Notes: a model not told the origin generated them from the sequence alone. DNA of 64,000 nt from Oscillospiraceae bacterium (GCA_022846095.1 AP025583.1:2232001-2296000), one strand, 5' to 3'; counted from the stretch's first letter, positions 32,921 to 42,346 are shown. Made by a program: numbers and translations.

Positions 32921-33973
32921 CTACTTTCCTCGTTTTCTCGCCTCCAGGGAGGCTTCCACAATGCGCTGGCAGAGCGCCGGGTAGTCGATGCCCACCGCCG
33001 CGGCCTCCTGGGGCAGCAGGCTGGTGGGGGTCATGCCGGGCAGGGTGTTGATCTCCAGGAACCACGGCTCGCCGTCCTGGTCCAGGATGAAATCCGCCCG
33101 GGAGTACACGCTCAGGCCCAGGGTCTCATATACCCGCAGGGCGGCGGCGCGGAGCTTCTCCTCCGCCTCGGGGGGGATCTCCGCCGGGCAGACCTCCACG
33201 GCCGCGCCGGGCTGGTACTTGTTCTCGTAGTCGTAAAAGCCCTGCTTGGGGATGATCTCGATGGAGGGCAGGGCCGCGTCCTCCAGAATGCCCACCTGGA
33301 GCTCGCGCCCCTTTACGTACTGCTCCAGCACGGTGCGCCCGCCCAGCGCCAGGCCGCCGGCGAGGGCGGCGCGCAGCTCCTCGGAGGTGTGGGCGATGGA
33401 CACGCCGATGGAGGAGCCGCTGGCCACCGGCTTGACCACCAGGGGCAACCGGGCCGTGTCCACCAGGCCGTCGATGTCCTGCGCGGTGTAGCACACCGTT
33501 TTCCAGCCCGGGGTGGCTACCACGTCCCCCACCATGCGCTTGGTCAGGTCCTTGTCCATGGCGATGGCGCTGCCCAGGTAGCCCGCGCCTGTGTAGGGGA
33601 TGCCCATCAGGTCGAAGGCGGCCTGGACCCGGCCGTCCTCCCCGCAGGAGCCGTGCAGGGCCAGGAACACCACGTCGGCGGCGGCGCACAGCTCCAGCAC
33701 GCGCGGGCCGAAGAAATTGGCGCTCTTGTCCGCCCGCAGGGCCTTGATCTCCTCCAGGTCGGGGGCGGCGCGGCTCACCTTCTTGGCAGAGTCGGACACC
33801 GGGGCGTCGAAAAGGGCGTCCAGCTCCCCCGCGTACCCCTCCAGGCCGAAAAACATGTCCACCAGGGCCGCCCGGTGGCCCAGGCCCCGCAGGGCCTCGG
33901 TTACCATGGTGCCCGTGGACAGGGATACGTTCCGCTCCGGGGACAGGCCCCCGGCCAGCACTACGATATTCAT
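32921..33973 (-). CDS. ddl: D-alanine--D-alanine ligase
   Basis: A 350-residue ATP-grasp ligase. VVLAGGLSPERNVSLSTG is the N-terminal signature; VFLALHGSCGEDGRVQ, KPVASGSSIGVS and FLEINTLPGMTPTSLLP are the substrate and ATP motifs. The omega-loop Tyr is not in the classic position, as the segment reads GFYDYENKYQPG, normal for D-Ala-D-Ala ligases, so this is not a D-Lac or D-Ser type by eye. The start at 33973 follows AGAGGTGTGTT. Confidence 0.93.
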   Translation of the reverse strand: MNIVVLAGGLSPERNVSLSTGTMVTEALRGLGHRAALVDMFFGLEGYAGELDALFDAPVSDSAKKVSRAAPDLEEIKALRADKSANFFGPRVLELCAAADVVFLALHGSCGEDGRVQAAFDLMGIPYTGAGYLGSAIAMDKDLTKRMVGDVVATPGWKTVCYTAQDIDGLVDTARLPLVVKPVASGSSIGVSIAHTSEELRAALAGGLALGGRTVLEQYVKGRELQVGILEDAALPSIEIIPKQGFYDYENKYQPGAAVEVCPAEIPPEAEEKLRAAALRVYETLGLSVYSRADFILDQDGEPWFLEINTLPGMTPTSLLPQEAAAVGIDYPALCQRIVEASLEARKRGK

Positions 33974-34143
33974 AACACACCTCTTAATTAAAAAGGAATC
34001 AATCAACCAAGTATACGCAGTTGGAGAATATTATAGCACAATCTGCCTGCACACTCAACCGCTTTATTCAGGGGCAGGTCGATGCTTTACAACCGAATCC
34101 GGGCGTGATATGCTTTTCCCATTGAAAAAGGAGGCGGTGGGGT

Positions 34144-35052
34144 ATGCAGGAACAAGCCGACCGGACCCGGCTGGGGGGCAGTATCGCGGTGGTTGTCTCC
34201 GCCATGCTTTTCGGGGCCATGCCGCTGTTCGCCAAGGTGGTCTACGCCAACGGCGGCAATTCGGTGAGTGTGGTGTTCTACCGGGTGTTTTTCGCCCTGT
34301 TCCCCGCGCTGTTTTATCTGCTGCGCCGAGGGATCTCCCTGGCGATCTCCCGGCGCGAGGCGCTGCAAATCCTTTTGCTGGCGGTGTGCGGGTACGGCGG
34401 CACGGCCTATCTGCTCTTTTTATCCTACAATTTCGTGCCCTCCGGCATGGCCACCACGCTGCACTTCGTCTACCCGGTGCTGGTCATTCTGGGCAGCATC
34501 CTCTTTCTCCGCGAGAAGGCGGGCGCCCGGCGGCTGGTCTGCGTGGGGCTCTGCATGGCGGGGATTGCGCTGTTTTATAACGGTGAGTCCGGCGGCAGCC
34601 CCCTGGGGGTGCTGATCGCCCTCTCCTCCGGCGTGACCTACTCCTTTTACATCCTCTACCTGGGCCACAGCAGCCTGCGCAAAATGCACCCCATCAAGCT
34701 GATTTTCTACATGAACATATTTTGCAGCGCGCTGATGGGGGGCGTCGGGCTGGCCACCGGGCAGCTCACCGCCGCCCTGACCCCCCTGGGCTGGGGGAGT
34801 ATGCTCATTCTGTCGGTGGTCATCTCCTTCAGCGCAGTGCTCCTCTTCCAGACCGGGGTGCGCACCACCGGGCCTCAGAACACCGCCATCCTCAGCACCT
34901 TCGAGCCCATCACCAGCCTCATTCTGGGCGCCCTGATCTTCCACGAGCGGCTGGGCGTCCGCTCCCTGCTGGGGTGCGCTCTTATCCTGGCGGCGGTGAT
35001 TTTGGTGGCCCGCGACCAGCGGCCCCCCTCCCCGGCGGAGGATGCAAATTAA
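34144..35052 (+). CDS. DMT superfamily (EamA) transporter
   Basis: A 302-residue membrane protein with about ten hydrophobic helices and two EamA repeats (GGSIAVVVSAMLFGAMPLFAK; VLIALSSGVTYSFYILYLG). The signature glutamate region GPQNTAILSTFEPITSLILG is typical. It probably exports a small metabolite such as an amino acid; the substrate is unknown. The gene starts after GGAGGCGGTGGGGT and stands alone. A perfect GATGCAA/TTGCATC hairpin surrounds its stop codon. Confidence 0.87.
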   Translation: MQEQADRTRLGGSIAVVVSAMLFGAMPLFAKVVYANGGNSVSVVFYRVFFALFPALFYLLRRGISLAISRREALQILLLAVCGYGGTAYLLFLSYNFVPSGMATTLHFVYPVLVILGSILFLREKAGARRLVCVGLCMAGIALFYNGESGGSPLGVLIALSSGVTYSFYILYLGHSSLRKMHPIKLIFYMNIFCSALMGGVGLATGQLTAALTPLGWGSMLILSVVISFSAVLLFQTGVRTTGPQNTAILSTFEPITSLILGALIFHERLGVRSLLGCALILAAVILVARDQRPPSPAEDAN

Positions 35053-35111
35053 CTTGCATCCGCAGAAAAATATTTTGCCATTCCCATCCTTTCCCCCCGC
35101 TCCGCGCGCCG

Positions 35112-35126
35112 GAATCCCACGGATTC
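35112..35126. promoter_or_regulatory. Inverted repeat upstream of the sigma-54 promoter
   Basis: A perfect GAATCC-CAC-GGATTC palindrome about 25-40 bases upstream of the sigma-54 -24 element. It could be an activator site, though these usually lie further upstream. Confidence 0.4.
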
Positions 35127-35150
35127 AGGCCGCACCGTTCTTTTAAAAAG

Positions 35151-35167
35151 TTGGCACGTATATTGCT
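35151..35167 (+). promoter_or_regulatory. Sigma-54 (RpoN/SigL) promoter of brnQ
   Basis: TTGGCACG-TATA-TTGCT fits the -24/-12 consensus, with GG (35153-35154) and GC (35165-35166) exactly ten bases apart. The brnQ start is about 63 bases downstream. No sigma-70-type promoter is evident in this spacer. Confidence 0.8.
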
Positions 35168-35229
35168 TTTTAAACTGGCGGTTTCAGAAACGCGGGGGCG
35201 GCCCCGTGCGTTTCGTTAGAAAGGTGTGA

Positions 35230-36561
35230 ATGGATATGAGACAGAAATCCCTTTGGAAGGACGGCCTTATCGTCGGCCTGGCGCTCTTCTCCACTATGTT
35301 CGGCGCGGGCAACCTGATATTCCCGCCTCAGATCGGCCTGTTCAGCGGCACCGCGTGGGTTATGGGCGCGCTGGGCCTGCTGCTCACCGGCATCGTGCTC
35401 CCCGTGCTGGCCCTGTGGGCGGTCAACAACACCGGCGACGGCCCCGAGGATCTGATGGGCCATGTCCACCCCCGGTTCTACCAGGTGTTTTTCTTCATCA
35501 ACTGCACCCTGATCGGCATGGGCTCCACCCTGCCCCGTTCGGCGGCCACCGCCCACGAGATCGGCGTGCAGGGCCTCTTCCCCAACGCCCCTATCTGGGT
35601 GACCGTGGTGGTTTTCTTTATTCTGGTCTACCTCTTCGCCAACGACAGGAACTCGGTCATCGACAAGCTGGGCAAATACCTGACCCCCCTGCTGCTCATC
35701 ATGCTGGCCATCGTGCTCATCAAAGGGGTCGTCAGCCCTCCGGGCGTACCGATGGACACCGGCATCCAAAACCCCGCGGGCAAGGCCATGCTCACCGCCT
35801 ACAACACCGGCGACCTCACCGTGGGCCTGCTCTTCTCCGGGGTTATCCTGGGCGACCTGGGCCGCCGGGGCTACACCGGCGCCCAGCGGAAAAAGGGCGG
35901 CATCCTGGTGGGGCTGGTGTGCATCGTGGCCCTCTTCGCCATCTACGGCACCCTGACATACCTGGGCGCCGCCGCCGGCAGCTCCTTCGCGCAGGACACC
36001 CCCCAGACCGCGCTGCTCTCCGGCGTCGTGTCCATGATTATGGGCCGCTGGGGCCTGGGCTGCCTGGGCGTGGCCGTGGCCCTGGCCTGCCTCACCACCG
36101 CCGTGGGCATCGGCACCACCATCGCCTCCTTCTTCAACGACCTGTTCAAGGGGAGGATCCCCTACCGGGTTTGGATTATCATTCTCTGCGTGGTGGGCAC
36201 CCTGATGGGTATCACCGGCGTGCAGAATATCATCAACTACGTCACCCCCATCTTCCTGGTGGTCTACCCCATCTGCATCGTGCTCACCGCGCTGGGCCTG
36301 CTCAACCGCTTCGTGCCCAACGACGGCGTGTACATCGGCGGCGTGCTGATGGCCGGCGTGGTCAGCCTGGGGCCCGCCATCCTGGCGGTAAATCCGGGCC
36401 TGACCGGCCTGGCCAATGTGATGGACTACTTCCCCCTCAACGGTGCGGGCTTCTCCTGGCTGGTCCCCGCCCTGCTGGGTATGGCCGTGGGCGGCGTCCT
36501 GTTCCGCAACAGGCCCAAGTACACCCCCGCCCCCAAGGCGCAGGACGCCCCGGCGGCATAA
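35230..36561 (+). CDS. brnQ: Branched-chain amino acid carrier (BrnQ/LIVCS)
   Basis: A 443-residue carrier with about twelve membrane helices, importing Leu/Ile/Val with Na+ or H+. The family opening GLALFSTMFGAGNLIFPPQIG and GLLFSGVILGDLGRRGYT are clear. It has its own ribosome site (AAAGGTGTGA) and lies behind a sigma-54 promoter, so uptake is probably switched by an enhancer-binding activator responding to nitrogen or branched-chain amino acid status. The second ATG at 35236 is also possible. Confidence 0.93.
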   Translation: MDMRQKSLWKDGLIVGLALFSTMFGAGNLIFPPQIGLFSGTAWVMGALGLLLTGIVLPVLALWAVNNTGDGPEDLMGHVHPRFYQVFFFINCTLIGMGSTLPRSAATAHEIGVQGLFPNAPIWVTVVVFFILVYLFANDRNSVIDKLGKYLTPLLLIMLAIVLIKGVVSPPGVPMDTGIQNPAGKAMLTAYNTGDLTVGLLFSGVILGDLGRRGYTGAQRKKGGILVGLVCIVALFAIYGTLTYLGAAAGSSFAQDTPQTALLSGVVSMIMGRWGLGCLGVAVALACLTTAVGIGTTIASFFNDLFKGRIPYRVWIIILCVVGTLMGITGVQNIINYVTPIFLVVYPICIVLTALGLLNRFVPNDGVYIGGVLMAGVVSLGPAILAVNPGLTGLANVMDYFPLNGAGFSWLVPALLGMAVGGVLFRNRPKYTPAPKAQDAPAA

Positions 36562-36566
36562 CAGAC

Positions 36567-36600
36567 AGAGCGCGGCGCACCGTACGGTGCGCCGCGCTCT
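36567..36600. terminator. Bidirectional terminator between brnQ and the GNAT gene
   Basis: A 34-base perfect palindrome with arms AGAGCGCGGCGCACCG; it overlaps the stop codon of the converging acetyltransferase gene. Confidence 0.7.
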
Positions 36601-37162
36601 ATGCTTCTTCCCCGTCCTCAGCCAACCGGACCATATGCACGTGGTCCTCCCAGACCCCGTTGATCCTCAGGTAGCGGGGGCTGAGTCCCTCGTACCGGAA
36701 CCCGGCCCGCCGCGCCACGGCCAGGGAGGCGGCGTTGCGGGGCATGATGTTGGCCTCCACCCGGTGGAGCCCCAGCGCCCCGAAGGCGATGCGGCACAGC
36801 TCCACCACCGCCTCGGTCATGTAGCCCCGGCCCAGGTGGGCCGCGTCCAGCTTGTAGCTCAGGAAGCAGGACTGGAAGGCCCCCCGCACCACGCCGCTGA
36901 GCCCCGCCATGCCGATTACCGTCCCCGGCGCCTCCCGGCGCTCCAGGTAGAAGCGCAGCGCCCGCCCCGCGGCGGCCTCCGCCGCCTCCTCCGCCAGCAG
37001 GGCCCGCTGGCCCTCCGGCGTGAAGAAGCCCTCCTCCCGCACCGGCTCGAAGGGGGCGAGAAAGCTCCTGTTGCGGAGGTAGTAGTCCGCAACAGGAGCC
37101 GCCAGGTCCGGATGGGCGGGCAGCAGGCGCAGGCGCGCCGTCCCGTATTCCGGCTGTCTCAT
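36599..37162 (-). CDS. GNAT acetyltransferase (RimJ/RimL type)
   Basis: A 187-residue N-acetyltransferase. The acetyl-CoA pocket is YMTEAVVELCRIAFGALGLHRVEANIMPRN in outline, and NAASLAVARRAGFRYEG is the family C-terminal motif. It resembles the RimJ group that acetylates ribosomal protein or peptide N-termini. It begins immediately after the upp stop codon. In many Firmicutes a rimI gene follows tsaB; this one is closer to RimJ, so I do not call it RimI. Confidence 0.85.
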   Translation of the reverse strand: MRQPEYGTARLRLLPAHPDLAAPVADYYLRNRSFLAPFEPVREEGFFTPEGQRALLAEEAAEAAAGRALRFYLERREAPGTVIGMAGLSGVVRGAFQSCFLSYKLDAAHLGRGYMTEAVVELCRIAFGALGLHRVEANIMPRNAASLAVARRAGFRYEGLSPRYLRINGVWEDHVHMVRLAEDGEEA

Positions 37163-37798
37163 TTACTTCGTGCCAAAAATGCGGTCGCCCGCGTCGCCCA
37201 GGCCGGGGACGATGTAGCCGTGGTCGTTGAGCTTCTCGTCCAGCGCCGCGCAGTAGATCTCCACGTCGGGATGGTCGCGGTGGACGCGCTCAATGCCCTC
37301 GGGGGCGGCGATGATGTTCATCAGCTTGATGTGCTTGACCTCGTAGTTCTTGATGAACTGGATGGCCGCGGAGGCGGAGCCGCCGGTGGCCAGCATGGGG
37401 TCCAGGATGATCACGTCGCGCTCGGCGATGTCGGTGGGCATCTTGCAGTAGTACTCCACGGGCTCCAGGGTGTCGGGGTCGCGGTACAGGCCGATGTGGC
37501 CCACCTTGACGGAGGGGATCAGGGTCAGGATGCCGTCCACCATGCCCAGGCCGGCCCGCAGGACGGGCACGATGGCCAGCTTCTTGCCGGCCAGGCTCTT
37601 GACCTTGGCCACGGCCACGGGGGTTTTGATCTCCACGTCCTCCAGGGGCAGGTCGCGGGTGGCCTCGTAGCACATGAGGCTGGCGATCTCGGAGACCACC
37701 TCGCGGAACTCCTTGACGCCGGTGTTCTCGTCGCGCAGGATGGAGACCTTATGCTGCAGCAGAGGGTGATCGAGAATGTGCACTTTTTCCATATTCAT
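37163..37798 (-). CDS. upp: Uracil phosphoribosyltransferase
   Basis: A 211-residue salvage enzyme making UMP from uracil and [18 protein letters not shown], the PRPP loop [14 protein letters not shown], and the C-terminal [17 protein letters not shown] are diagnostic. The start at 37798 is set by homology ([15 protein letters not shown]) and AAGGGGAATAAG upstream. It sits within the tsaE-tsaB run, an unusual place for it. Confidence 0.96.
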   Translation of the reverse strand: MNMEKVHILDHPLLQHKVSILRDENTGVKEFREVVSEIASLMCYEATRDLPLEDVEIKTPVAVAKVKSLAGKKLAIVPVLRAGLGMVDGILTLIPSVKVGHIGLYRDPDTLEPVEYYCKMPTDIAERDVIILDPMLATGGSASAAIQFIKNYEVKHIKLMNIIAAPEGIERVHRDHPDVEIYCAALDEKLNDHGYIVPGLGDAGDRIFGTK

Positions 37799-37802
37799 GG
37801 TC

Positions 37803-38510
37803 TTATTCCCCTTTTTTGTTCTTTTCCAGCCGCTCCCGCTCCGCCTGGGAGAGCCGGTGGTACTCCGGCGCAAGCCCCGCCGCATCGGTGAGGCGTCCCG
37901 CGCGCGCCTGCTCCAGCGCGGCGCGGGCCACACCCCAGGCGCTCTGGAATTGCAGGTGCGGCGGAGCCGGACGCACGTCCAGGCCCAGTCTCGTCAAGGT
38001 ATTATAACACAAAGCCGTGCCGTCTCCAACTAAAATTTGCGGTTTTCCGCTCATTTTTAGCTCCGCCGCCAAATCGTCCAGGCCCACCGCCCGGTCCGGG
38101 CAGATCCGCTCCGGGCGGCCCCCCGCGCAGCGGAAGCGGGCGTTATAGACCTGGCTGCGCCGGGCGTCCATCACGGCGCAGATCTCCCCGCCCACGTGGG
38201 CCACGCACCAGGCCATGGCCTCCAGGGTGGACACCCCGGCGCAGGGCTTGTCCCCCGGCCAGGCCAGCCCCTTGGCCGCCGCCACGCCGATGCGCAGCCC
38301 GGTGAAGGAGCCGGGCCCCGCCGCCACGGCGATAAGCTCCACGTCCTCCAGGGTCAGGCCGCAGTTTTTCAGCAGATCCTCCGCCATGGGCATGAGGGTG
38401 CGGCTATGGGTCAGGCCGTTGTTCTGATAGGACTGGGCCACCAGGGCCTCGTCCTCGCACAGGGCCACGGAACAGGCCGTGGCCGAGGACTCCAGCGCCA
38501 GTATCTTCAT
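37803..38510 (-). CDS. tsaB: tRNA t6A synthesis protein TsaB
   Basis: A 235-residue ASKHA-fold protein that pairs with TsaD in t6A37 formation. [17 protein letters not shown], the [10 protein letters not shown] segment and [22 protein letters not shown] are the family hallmarks. It overlaps tsaE by four bases. TsaD is not in the window. Confidence 0.94.
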   Translation of the reverse strand: MKILALESSATACSVALCEDEALVAQSYQNNGLTHSRTLMPMAEDLLKNCGLTLEDVELIAVAAGPGSFTGLRIGVAAAKGLAWPGDKPCAGVSTLEAMAWCVAHVGGEICAVMDARRSQVYNARFRCAGGRPERICPDRAVGLDDLAAELKMSGKPQILVGDGTALCYNTLTRLGLDVRPAPPHLQFQSAWGVARAALEQARAGRLTDAAGLAPEYHRLSQAERERLEKNKKGE

Positions 38511-38953
38511 GCGTCCTCCCCGGCGGGGACAGGCCCCCGCCCTTCAATCGTAATTACCCGCTGGGCGTCGTGCGCGCCCCGGCGGATGTCCACCCGGACG
38601 GCGCCCGGCTCCAGCGCCTCTTCGATGTTTTCGCTCCACTCCACGGCGCAGACGCCGCCCCGGCCCAGGTAGTCCTCCCAGCCGATGTCGAAGAGCTCGT
38701 CCGCCGAGCCCAGGCGGTACATGTCGAAGTGGAACAGGGGCAGCGCGCCCCCCTCGTACTCGTTGACGATGGTGAAGGTGGGGCTGGTAACCCGCTCCTC
38801 CACCCCCAGGCCCCGGGCCATGCCCCGGACGAAGGCGGTCTTGCCCGCCCCCAGATCGCCGGTGAAGGCCACCACCGCGCCGGGGGAGAGCCGCCGGGCC
38901 AGGGCGGCGCCGATCTCCTCCGTCTCCGCCACGCTGTTGGATATATACTCCAT
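38507..38953 (-). CDS. tsaE: tRNA t6A synthesis ATPase TsaE
   Basis: A 148-residue P-loop protein ([20 protein letters not shown]) needed for turnover of the TsaBD complex. [13 protein letters not shown] and [20 protein letters not shown] are standard TsaE motifs. It heads the operon tsaE-tsaB-upp-GNAT. Confidence 0.95.
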   Translation of the reverse strand: MEYISNSVAETEEIGAALARRLSPGAVVAFTGDLGAGKTAFVRGMARGLGVEERVTSPTFTIVNEYEGGALPLFHFDMYRLGSADELFDIGWEDYLGRGGVCAVEWSENIEEALEPGAVRVDIRRGAHDAQRVITIEGRGPVPAGEDA

Positions 38954-39068
38954 GGAACACCTCTAATAAAGCAATTGTGAATCTTTCCGAAAGATTATAT
39001 CACATCTGTTTACCGATGGCAAAAAAGATGGTAAACTATTGGCAGTATCTGTGAAAGGGGGCTTAACC

Positions 39069-40283
39069 CTGTCCTGGCTCACTGATTCCGTCAAGGAATT
39101 TTTCCGCAAGGGGGATCTGCTGCTGCTCTCCCTGTGCCTGGCCGCCAGCGGCTTCGGCCTGGTGCTCATCTACAGCGCCACCCGCTGGCTGGACACCAAT
39201 AAAAATATCGTCATCCAGAGCGCGGGCATCGTCCTGGGCGTGTTCGTCTATATGGTTATGTCCTCAGTGGACATCGAGCTGTTCACCGAGCGGTCCTGGA
39301 AGTTCCTGCTGGCCTTCAACGTGCTCTTCATCCTGGCCCTGCTCTCCCCCTGGGGCACCGGGGCCGAGACCACCGGCAACCGCAGCTGGCTGGCCCCCCC
39401 CTTCCTCCCCTTCAACCTCCAGCCCGCCGAGATCGTCAAGCTGCCCTTCGTGCTGCTCATGGCGTGGCAGTCCGTCCGGCTCCAGGAGCGGGGGACCATA
39501 CGGCGGCTCTCGGGGGTATTCCAGCTGGGCTTCCACACCGTCTTTATGTGCGCCCTGATCGCGGTAATCTCCCACGACTTCGGCATGGTGCTCACCTACC
39601 TCTTCCTCTTCGTCGTCATGGCCTGGACCGCCGGGGTGCGCAAGCGCTGGTTCGCCCTGGGCGGCCTGCTGGCCGTGGGGGGCGTGGGCGGCGTCGCCCT
39701 GGCCTTTACCCAGGTGGAGTCCCTGCGGGCCAAGTACGGCTACATCTTCCTCCGCTTCACCGTGGTCATCGACCATATCCTCGGCAACCCGGATACCATT
39801 TACGAGCAGACCATGGGCAAGGGCTGGCAGCAGACCCGCAGCATCCTGGCCATCGGCAGCGGGGGCCTCACCGGCCAGGGCTTCCTCCAGGGCATCCAGA
39901 CCCAGAGCCCCTATAAGTCCTCCCTCCCCGCCCGGTACACCGACGAGATCTTCGCCGTGTGCGGCGAGGAGTTCGGCCTCGTCGGCTGCTGCCTGCTCCT
40001 GCTGCTGCTGGCGGCCATCATCCTGCGCTGCGTGTGGGTGGCCCGGCGGGCCCGCAGCCACCAGTCCGCCCTCATCGCCATGGGCTTCGCCGGGATGCTG
40101 CTCATCCAGGTGGGGGTCAACGTGGGCATGTGCCTGTACGTGTTCCCCGTGGTGGGCCTCACCCTCCCCTTTATCAGCTACGGGGGCACCTCCATCGTCA
40201 CCATGTTTGCGGCCATGGGCATCGTCTCCAGCATTAAAATGCGCAGCCTGCCCAGCTGGCTGAGAGATCGCAGCCAGATTTAA
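39069..40283 (+). CDS. SEDS family protein (RodA/FtsW/SpoVE type)
   Basis: About 404 residues with about ten membrane helices: a peptidoglycan polymerase (glycosyltransferase) or close relative. LIYSATRW, the Asp-bearing loop SHDFGMVLTYL and the C-terminal PFISYGGTSIVTMFAAMG are SEDS hallmarks. The start is unusual: the only good ribosome site (AAAGGGGG, 39054-39061) sits seven bases before a CTG, and the resulting N-terminus has the length expected for relatives. In-frame TTG 39039 and GTG 39051 have poor sites. Which class-b PBP it works with cannot be told; the next gene is a surface protein. Confidence 0.88.
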   Translation: MSWLTDSVKEFFRKGDLLLLSLCLAASGFGLVLIYSATRWLDTNKNIVIQSAGIVLGVFVYMVMSSVDIELFTERSWKFLLAFNVLFILALLSPWGTGAETTGNRSWLAPPFLPFNLQPAEIVKLPFVLLMAWQSVRLQERGTIRRLSGVFQLGFHTVFMCALIAVISHDFGMVLTYLFLFVVMAWTAGVRKRWFALGGLLAVGGVGGVALAFTQVESLRAKYGYIFLRFTVVIDHILGNPDTIYEQTMGKGWQQTRSILAIGSGGLTGQGFLQGIQTQSPYKSSLPARYTDEIFAVCGEEFGLVGCCLLLLLLAAIILRCVWVARRARSHQSALIAMGFAGMLLIQVGVNVGMCLYVFPVVGLTLPFISYGGTSIVTMFAAMGIVSSIKMRSLPSWLRDRSQI

Positions 40284-40366
40284 CCGCGGAATAGAATAAT
40301 CTCCTTGCTTTGGCAAAGAATATGGGTACCACCCCGATTCAAGAGCCAAACAAGGAGGTTATTTTT

Positions 40367-41695
40367 TTGAAAACTACCCTGCTGCGCCGCGTATTCCCCG
40401 TCCTGACCCTCTGCGCCCTGCTCCTGTCCGCCTCCATGCCCGCCTCCGCCTTCCTCTTTGGGAAGGATGAGGCCGCCGGCGAGGCCGCCGTGGCCACCTT
40501 CTCCAAGAACGGCCCGGCCTCCCTGCCCATCAGCTTCACCCCCGACGACTTCCAGGTGGAGGCCGGGGGGAACGTGGCCCTGGATTCCATCCAGGTGGAC
40601 GTGCTGCCCGACCCCGCCGCCGGGGTGCTCACCCTGGCCGAGGAGCCCCTAGCCGTGGGCGATGTGGTCGCCATGAACGCGGTGTACGGCCTGCGCTTCA
40701 CCGCCTCCGCCCCCGGCGCGCCCGCCGAGAGCAGCTTCACCTTCACCCCCGTCTTCTCCAACGGCGCCCAGGGCGCCCAGGTCGTCGTGGGCCTGCACCT
40801 GCTGACCGCGGAGAACAGCGCCCCCATCGCGGAGAACCTGTCCCTGTCCACCTATAAGAACGTGGCCATCACCGGGCAGTTCGCCGCCACCGACCCCGAG
40901 GGCGACCTCCTGACCTTCCAGCTGGTGGGCAAGCCCGCCCGGGGCGCGGTGGCCCTGCCCGAGGACGGCTCCGCCCGGTTCGTGTACACCCCCTATGAGA
41001 ACAAGACCGGCAAGGACTCCTTCACCTACGTGGCCGTGGACGCGGTGGGCAACGCCTCCGCCCCCGCCACCGTGAAGATCGTCATCGAGAAGGCCAGCAC
41101 CAAGGTCACCTACGCCGACATGGACGGCGTGCCCTCCTACAAGGCCGCCATCCGGCTGGCCGAGGAGGGGGTCTACGTGGGCGAGTGCATGGGCGGCCAG
41201 TATTTCTTCCAGCCCGACGCCCAGATCACCCGCGGCGAGTTCGTGGCCATGGCCATGGACGCCTGCGGCGTGAAGGCCCTGGAGGGCGTGCAGCGCACCG
41301 GCTTTGCCGACGATGTGTCCATCCCCACCTGGGCCAAGCCCTATATCTCCTCCGCCCTCAAGGCCGGGCTGGTGCAGGGCGCCCAGGACGAGAGCGGCCA
41401 GGTGGTCTTTAACGCCGCCTCCCCCATCTCCCGGGCCGAGGCCTCGGTGCTGCTGGACCGCCTGCTCCAGGTCACCGACGTGAGTACCCCCACCTTCTAC
41501 GCCGACACGGACAGCGCCCCCGCCTGGGCCTACCAGAGCGCGGTCAACCTGGCCAGCTGCGGCGTACTCGCCCCCGACAGCACCGGCGCCCTGGCGCTGG
41601 ACAGCACCCTGACCCGCGGCGGCGCGGCCGAGCTGCTGTGCGGCGCGCTGGAGATGCTGGACGAGCGGGACAGCGGCGGCTGGTTCAACTGGTAA
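40367..41695 (+). CDS. SLH-domain surface protein with Ig-like domain
   Basis: About 442 residues. A signal peptide ends near SMPASAF. Residues about 30-160 form a beta-rich unit and about 165-245 an Ig/cadherin-like domain (ATDPEGDLLTFQLVGKPA, YENKTGKDSFTYVAVDAVG). Residues about 255-440 hold SLH-type repeats (ITRGEFVAMAMDACG, ISRAEASVLLDRLL), which bind secondary wall polymers. The start is TTG at 40367, given by AAGGAGG eight bases upstream. It probably is displayed on the wall; function otherwise unknown. It follows the SEDS gene by about 80 bases. Confidence 0.85.
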   Translation: MKTTLLRRVFPVLTLCALLLSASMPASAFLFGKDEAAGEAAVATFSKNGPASLPISFTPDDFQVEAGGNVALDSIQVDVLPDPAAGVLTLAEEPLAVGDVVAMNAVYGLRFTASAPGAPAESSFTFTPVFSNGAQGAQVVVGLHLLTAENSAPIAENLSLSTYKNVAITGQFAATDPEGDLLTFQLVGKPARGAVALPEDGSARFVYTPYENKTGKDSFTYVAVDAVGNASAPATVKIVIEKASTKVTYADMDGVPSYKAAIRLAEEGVYVGECMGGQYFFQPDAQITRGEFVAMAMDACGVKALEGVQRTGFADDVSIPTWAKPYISSALKAGLVQGAQDESGQVVFNAASPISRAEASVLLDRLLQVTDVSTPTFYADTDSAPAWAYQSAVNLASCGVLAPDSTGALALDSTLTRGGAAELLCGALEMLDERDSGGWFNW

Positions 41696-41711
41696 ACCCA
41701 CAAGATCCAAG

Positions 41712-41742
41712 AAGCGCCGCGGGATGGTATCCCGCGGCGCTT
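41712..41742. terminator. Terminator after the SLH protein gene
   Basis: A 13-base-pair stem AAGCGCCGCGGGA with a short loop, followed by TTTT. Confidence 0.85.
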
Positions 41743-41775
41743 TTGCTATTATCCTGAAACCCTCTCCCCCTCCGC

Positions 41776-42180
41776 TCACCTTCTCAGCAGGCTCACCCCG
41801 GCGGCCGCCACCCCGAGGCCGAGCAGCGCAAAGCCGTTGTGCAGGCCGATCTTCCCCAGCGCGGTCAATACGCACACCGCGACCCCCATGGCGAGCGTAA
41901 GGGCCTTCAATACAAGGTCAATCACGTCGCTCACGGTTTTTCCGGCGGGGCTGTGGGGGGACAGGTCCTTTTGCCGCATGAGCGTATCCAGGGAAATCCC
42001 AAAAATCTCCGCCAGCCGGGGCAGGGTCGCGACGTCCGGGCAGGAGAGGTCGCGCTCCCACTTGGACACCGCCTTGTCCGTCACACCCATATGATCGGCA
42101 AGCTCCGCCTGCGTCATCCCACGCTCTTTTCTCAGCGCCGCAATCATCGTCCCCATTGTCGTTTTCTCCGGTATCTCCAT
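41776..42180 (-). CDS. XRE family regulator with C-terminal membrane helices
   Basis: A 134-residue protein. An N-terminal helix-turn-helix (MIAALRKERGMTQAELADHM, TDKAVSKWERDLSCPD) is followed by two hydrophobic segments (LALTLAMGVAVCVLTALGKIG and NGFALLGLGVAAAGVSLL), so it appears to be a membrane-bound DNA-binding protein. Start ATG 42180 with GAGGAGA upstream. Such proteins are common in Clostridia next to stress or transport genes; its target is unknown. Confidence 0.83.
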   Translation of the reverse strand: MEIPEKTTMGTMIAALRKERGMTQAELADHMGVTDKAVSKWERDLSCPDVATLPRLAEIFGISLDTLMRQKDLSPHSPAGKTVSDVIDLVLKALTLAMGVAVCVLTALGKIGLHNGFALLGLGVAAAGVSLLRR

Positions 42181-42300
42181 ACTGCAAATCTCCTCACTGT
42201 TTAGTTGCCTTATCCTATTCTTTTCCCCATGACGATACAACCGATAGCGAGTAGAACCCATTCTACCGCTGGTTGAGCGGGGCAATCCGCGCCTGAAAAA

Positions 42301-42331
42301 GCCCGGCGCAAAACCGTGTTTTGCGCCGGGC
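42301..42331 (-). terminator. Terminator of the nfn operon
   Basis: A 13-base-pair perfect stem GCCCGGCGCAAAA, followed on the minus strand by TTTTTC. Confidence 0.85.
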
Positions 42332-42346
42332 CTCTGGTTTGTCTCT

